This document shows, piece by piece, positions 23,778 through 24,419 of a stretch of 24,419 bases of DNA; the stretch's first letter is position 1, and every line of letters starts with the position of its first letter. Both the position numbers and the translations under genes were made by a program. The notes under the pieces were generated by a model that was not told the DNA's origin, searched no databases, and was given only the letters and a program-made list of their open reading frames with translations. This DNA is from Oscillospiraceae bacterium (GTDB taxonomy: Bacteria; Bacillota; Clostridia; Oscillospirales; Ruminococcaceae), in NCBI GenBank assembly GCA_004557855.1, contig SFFJ01000028.1, forward strand, positions 1 to 24,419. Direction: 5' to 3'.

Positions 23778-23823
23778 ACACTTTCCCTTCCTTGCGAGGG
23801 GGCGGGGCTGCAAGAATGGGCGG

Positions 23824-23873
23824 GGCGTCCTTTTTATTTTGGATTTGGGGAACACAGGGCATTTTGCGGAGGG
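23824..23873 (+). repeat. 50-nt direct repeat, unit 2
   Basis: The second unit lies 147 nt after the first. It includes only the 3' arm of the terminator, so it cannot form the hairpin. It looks like a segmental duplication rather than an independent element. Confidence 0.9.
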
Positions 23874-24043
23874 GGCGGCCGGGATGTTACTGTCTTTTTG
23901 GCGGATGCCGTGATATACTGAAAGTGATTTGACATCTTTTTGCGCCGGATACGGCGGGATTATTCATTTGCAACCGAAACGCAACCGATAGTATCGTGAT
24001 AGTTGGTGGTGGAAACCCTAAAAAACCGTTATCATGGAGCCGT

Positions 24044-24051
24044 TAGGAGGT
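24044..24051 (+). promoter_or_regulatory. RBS deciding the HTH gene start
   Basis: TAGGAGGT ends 6 nt before TTG 24058. The upstream in-frame ATG at 24034 lies before this site, so TTG is preferred. Confidence 0.65.
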
Positions 24052-24057
24052 TATGGC

Positions 24058-24339
24058 TTGAAGTTTTTTGGAGAAATGACATTTGCTTTTGTGCTTCTCA
24101 TTGGTCTTGCGGTGATCATCGCATTTTTTGTTTTGTGTGTTCTCCTCATCAAAGCACTGGTGCGGTATATTAAATCAAAGGACGTGAGGGAAGAAAAAGC
24201 GGTCATTAAGAAATCTCTGGGTGAGGTTTTGAAGCAGCACCGGGAAGAATGCAAGATGACACAGGAATTTGTAGCAGAGGCAATCGGGGTGAGCCGGCAG
24301 GCGGTCTCGAAATGGGAGAACGGGGGTTCACTTAGATAA
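24058..24339 (+). CDS. Short membrane-anchored XRE-type HTH protein, probably truncated
   Basis: From TTG 24058 the product has 93 aa: an N-terminal transmembrane segment (about residues 7-34), a charged linker (KSKDVREEKAVIKKS), and a Cro/C1-type helix-turn-helix (about 52-90, LGEVLKQHREECKMTQEFVA ... VSRQAVSKWENG). In this family the KWENG motif is normally followed by a T-S-x-P-S-like segment and helices 4-5; here the frame ends after GGSLR. Neither other forward frame across the G-run restores a typical continuation before a stop. The likely reading is a gene cut off by a rearrangement near 24325. A membrane-tethered regulator with the HTH at the C-terminal side is less usual. If intact elsewhere, it would sense envelope state, but that is speculation. 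Confidence 0.6.
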   Translation: MKFFGEMTFAFVLLIGLAVIIAFFVLCVLLIKALVRYIKSKDVREEKAVIKKSLGEVLKQHREECKMTQEFVAEAIGVSRQAVSKWENGGSLR

Positions 24340-24419
24340 AGATACCACATCAATCCCACGCTGACTTTTGCTCAACCGATACAGCCGGAGGGCTGGATAA
24401 CAAGAAAAGGCGGTATGCG

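Larger units (their letters stand above)
23696..24057. other. Non-coding stretch between tRNA operon and HTH gene
   Basis: Apart from the direct repeat and the hairpin listed separately, I see no gene here. Open frames crossing the region begin inside tRNA genes and have no RBS. TATACT at 23914-23919 with TGTCTT 17 nt upstream is a weak promoter candidate, and TTGACA at 23929-23934 has no matching -10. The composition shifts towards AT around 23930. Confidence 0.6.

Noticed and set aside
23677..23873. The direct repeat as a CRISPR-like array
   Set aside because: There are only two units, one of them half of a terminator hairpin, with a single interval and no cas gene.
23517..23921. Open frames running through tRNA-Phe, tRNA-Gly and beyond
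   Set aside because: They start inside tRNA genes and cross the operon terminator, with no RBS; the tRNA cloverleafs explain the sequence.

Overview
The window looks like chromosomal core sequence of a GC-rich, low-copy-mobile Gram-positive Clostridia, most likely Oscillospiraceae/Ruminococcaceae (Faecalibacterium/Gemmiger/Subdoligranulum-like). The reasons are the Firmicutes-type ribosome binding sites (aggagg), a Bacillus-type SOS box (GAAC-N4-GTTC), the SepF-DivIVA division cluster, the two-gene transketolase, and the miaB-ylbF/ymcA-mutS-mutL-miaA gene order known from Firmicutes. The genus is inference; no species can be named from the sequence alone.

Layout. 1-410: end of an rRNA operon, with tRNA-Glu(CTC), two tandem 5S rRNA genes and a terminator. 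411-2270: an RluA-family pseudouridine synthase (minus) diverging from a RadC-like JAB-domain protein (plus). 2402-7324: uvrB-uvrA (minus), transcribed from a promoter overlapped by a palindromic SOS box. 7447-8915: an anchored SGNH/GDSL hydrolase (minus) diverging from a TetR-type regulator (plus). 9044-18060: a long plus-strand run of tRNA modification and mismatch repair genes (miaB, a YlbF/YmcA-family protein with a cysteine-rich tail, mutS, mutL, miaA) ending in an overlapping HlyD-like membrane-anchored protein. 18101-23205: a new promoter, then sepF, divIVA, lspA, an rluD-type pseudouridine synthase, transketolase N and C subunits, and a ComEA-like protein. 23266-23695: a tRNA operon (Val, Asp, Phe, Gly) with a perfect consensus promoter and a 19-bp terminator hairpin. 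23696-24419: a poorly coding, more AT-rich stretch with a 50-nt direct repeat and a short membrane-anchored XRE-type HTH protein that seems truncated.

Functionally the window is dominated by genome maintenance (UvrA, UvrB, MutS, MutL), RNA modification (two RluA-family synthases, MiaB and MiaA, which act on the same A37 base of tRNA) and cell division (SepF, DivIVA).

The least expected signal is a family of three GC-rich intergenic elements, each about 75-80 nt, just after the stop codons of radC (inverted), miaB and mutS. They share conserved linkers, while their outer and inner stems differ in sequence but keep pairing, which suggests selection for a folded RNA or single-stranded DNA structure. 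I see no CRISPR array, transposase, prophage or recognisable defence system.
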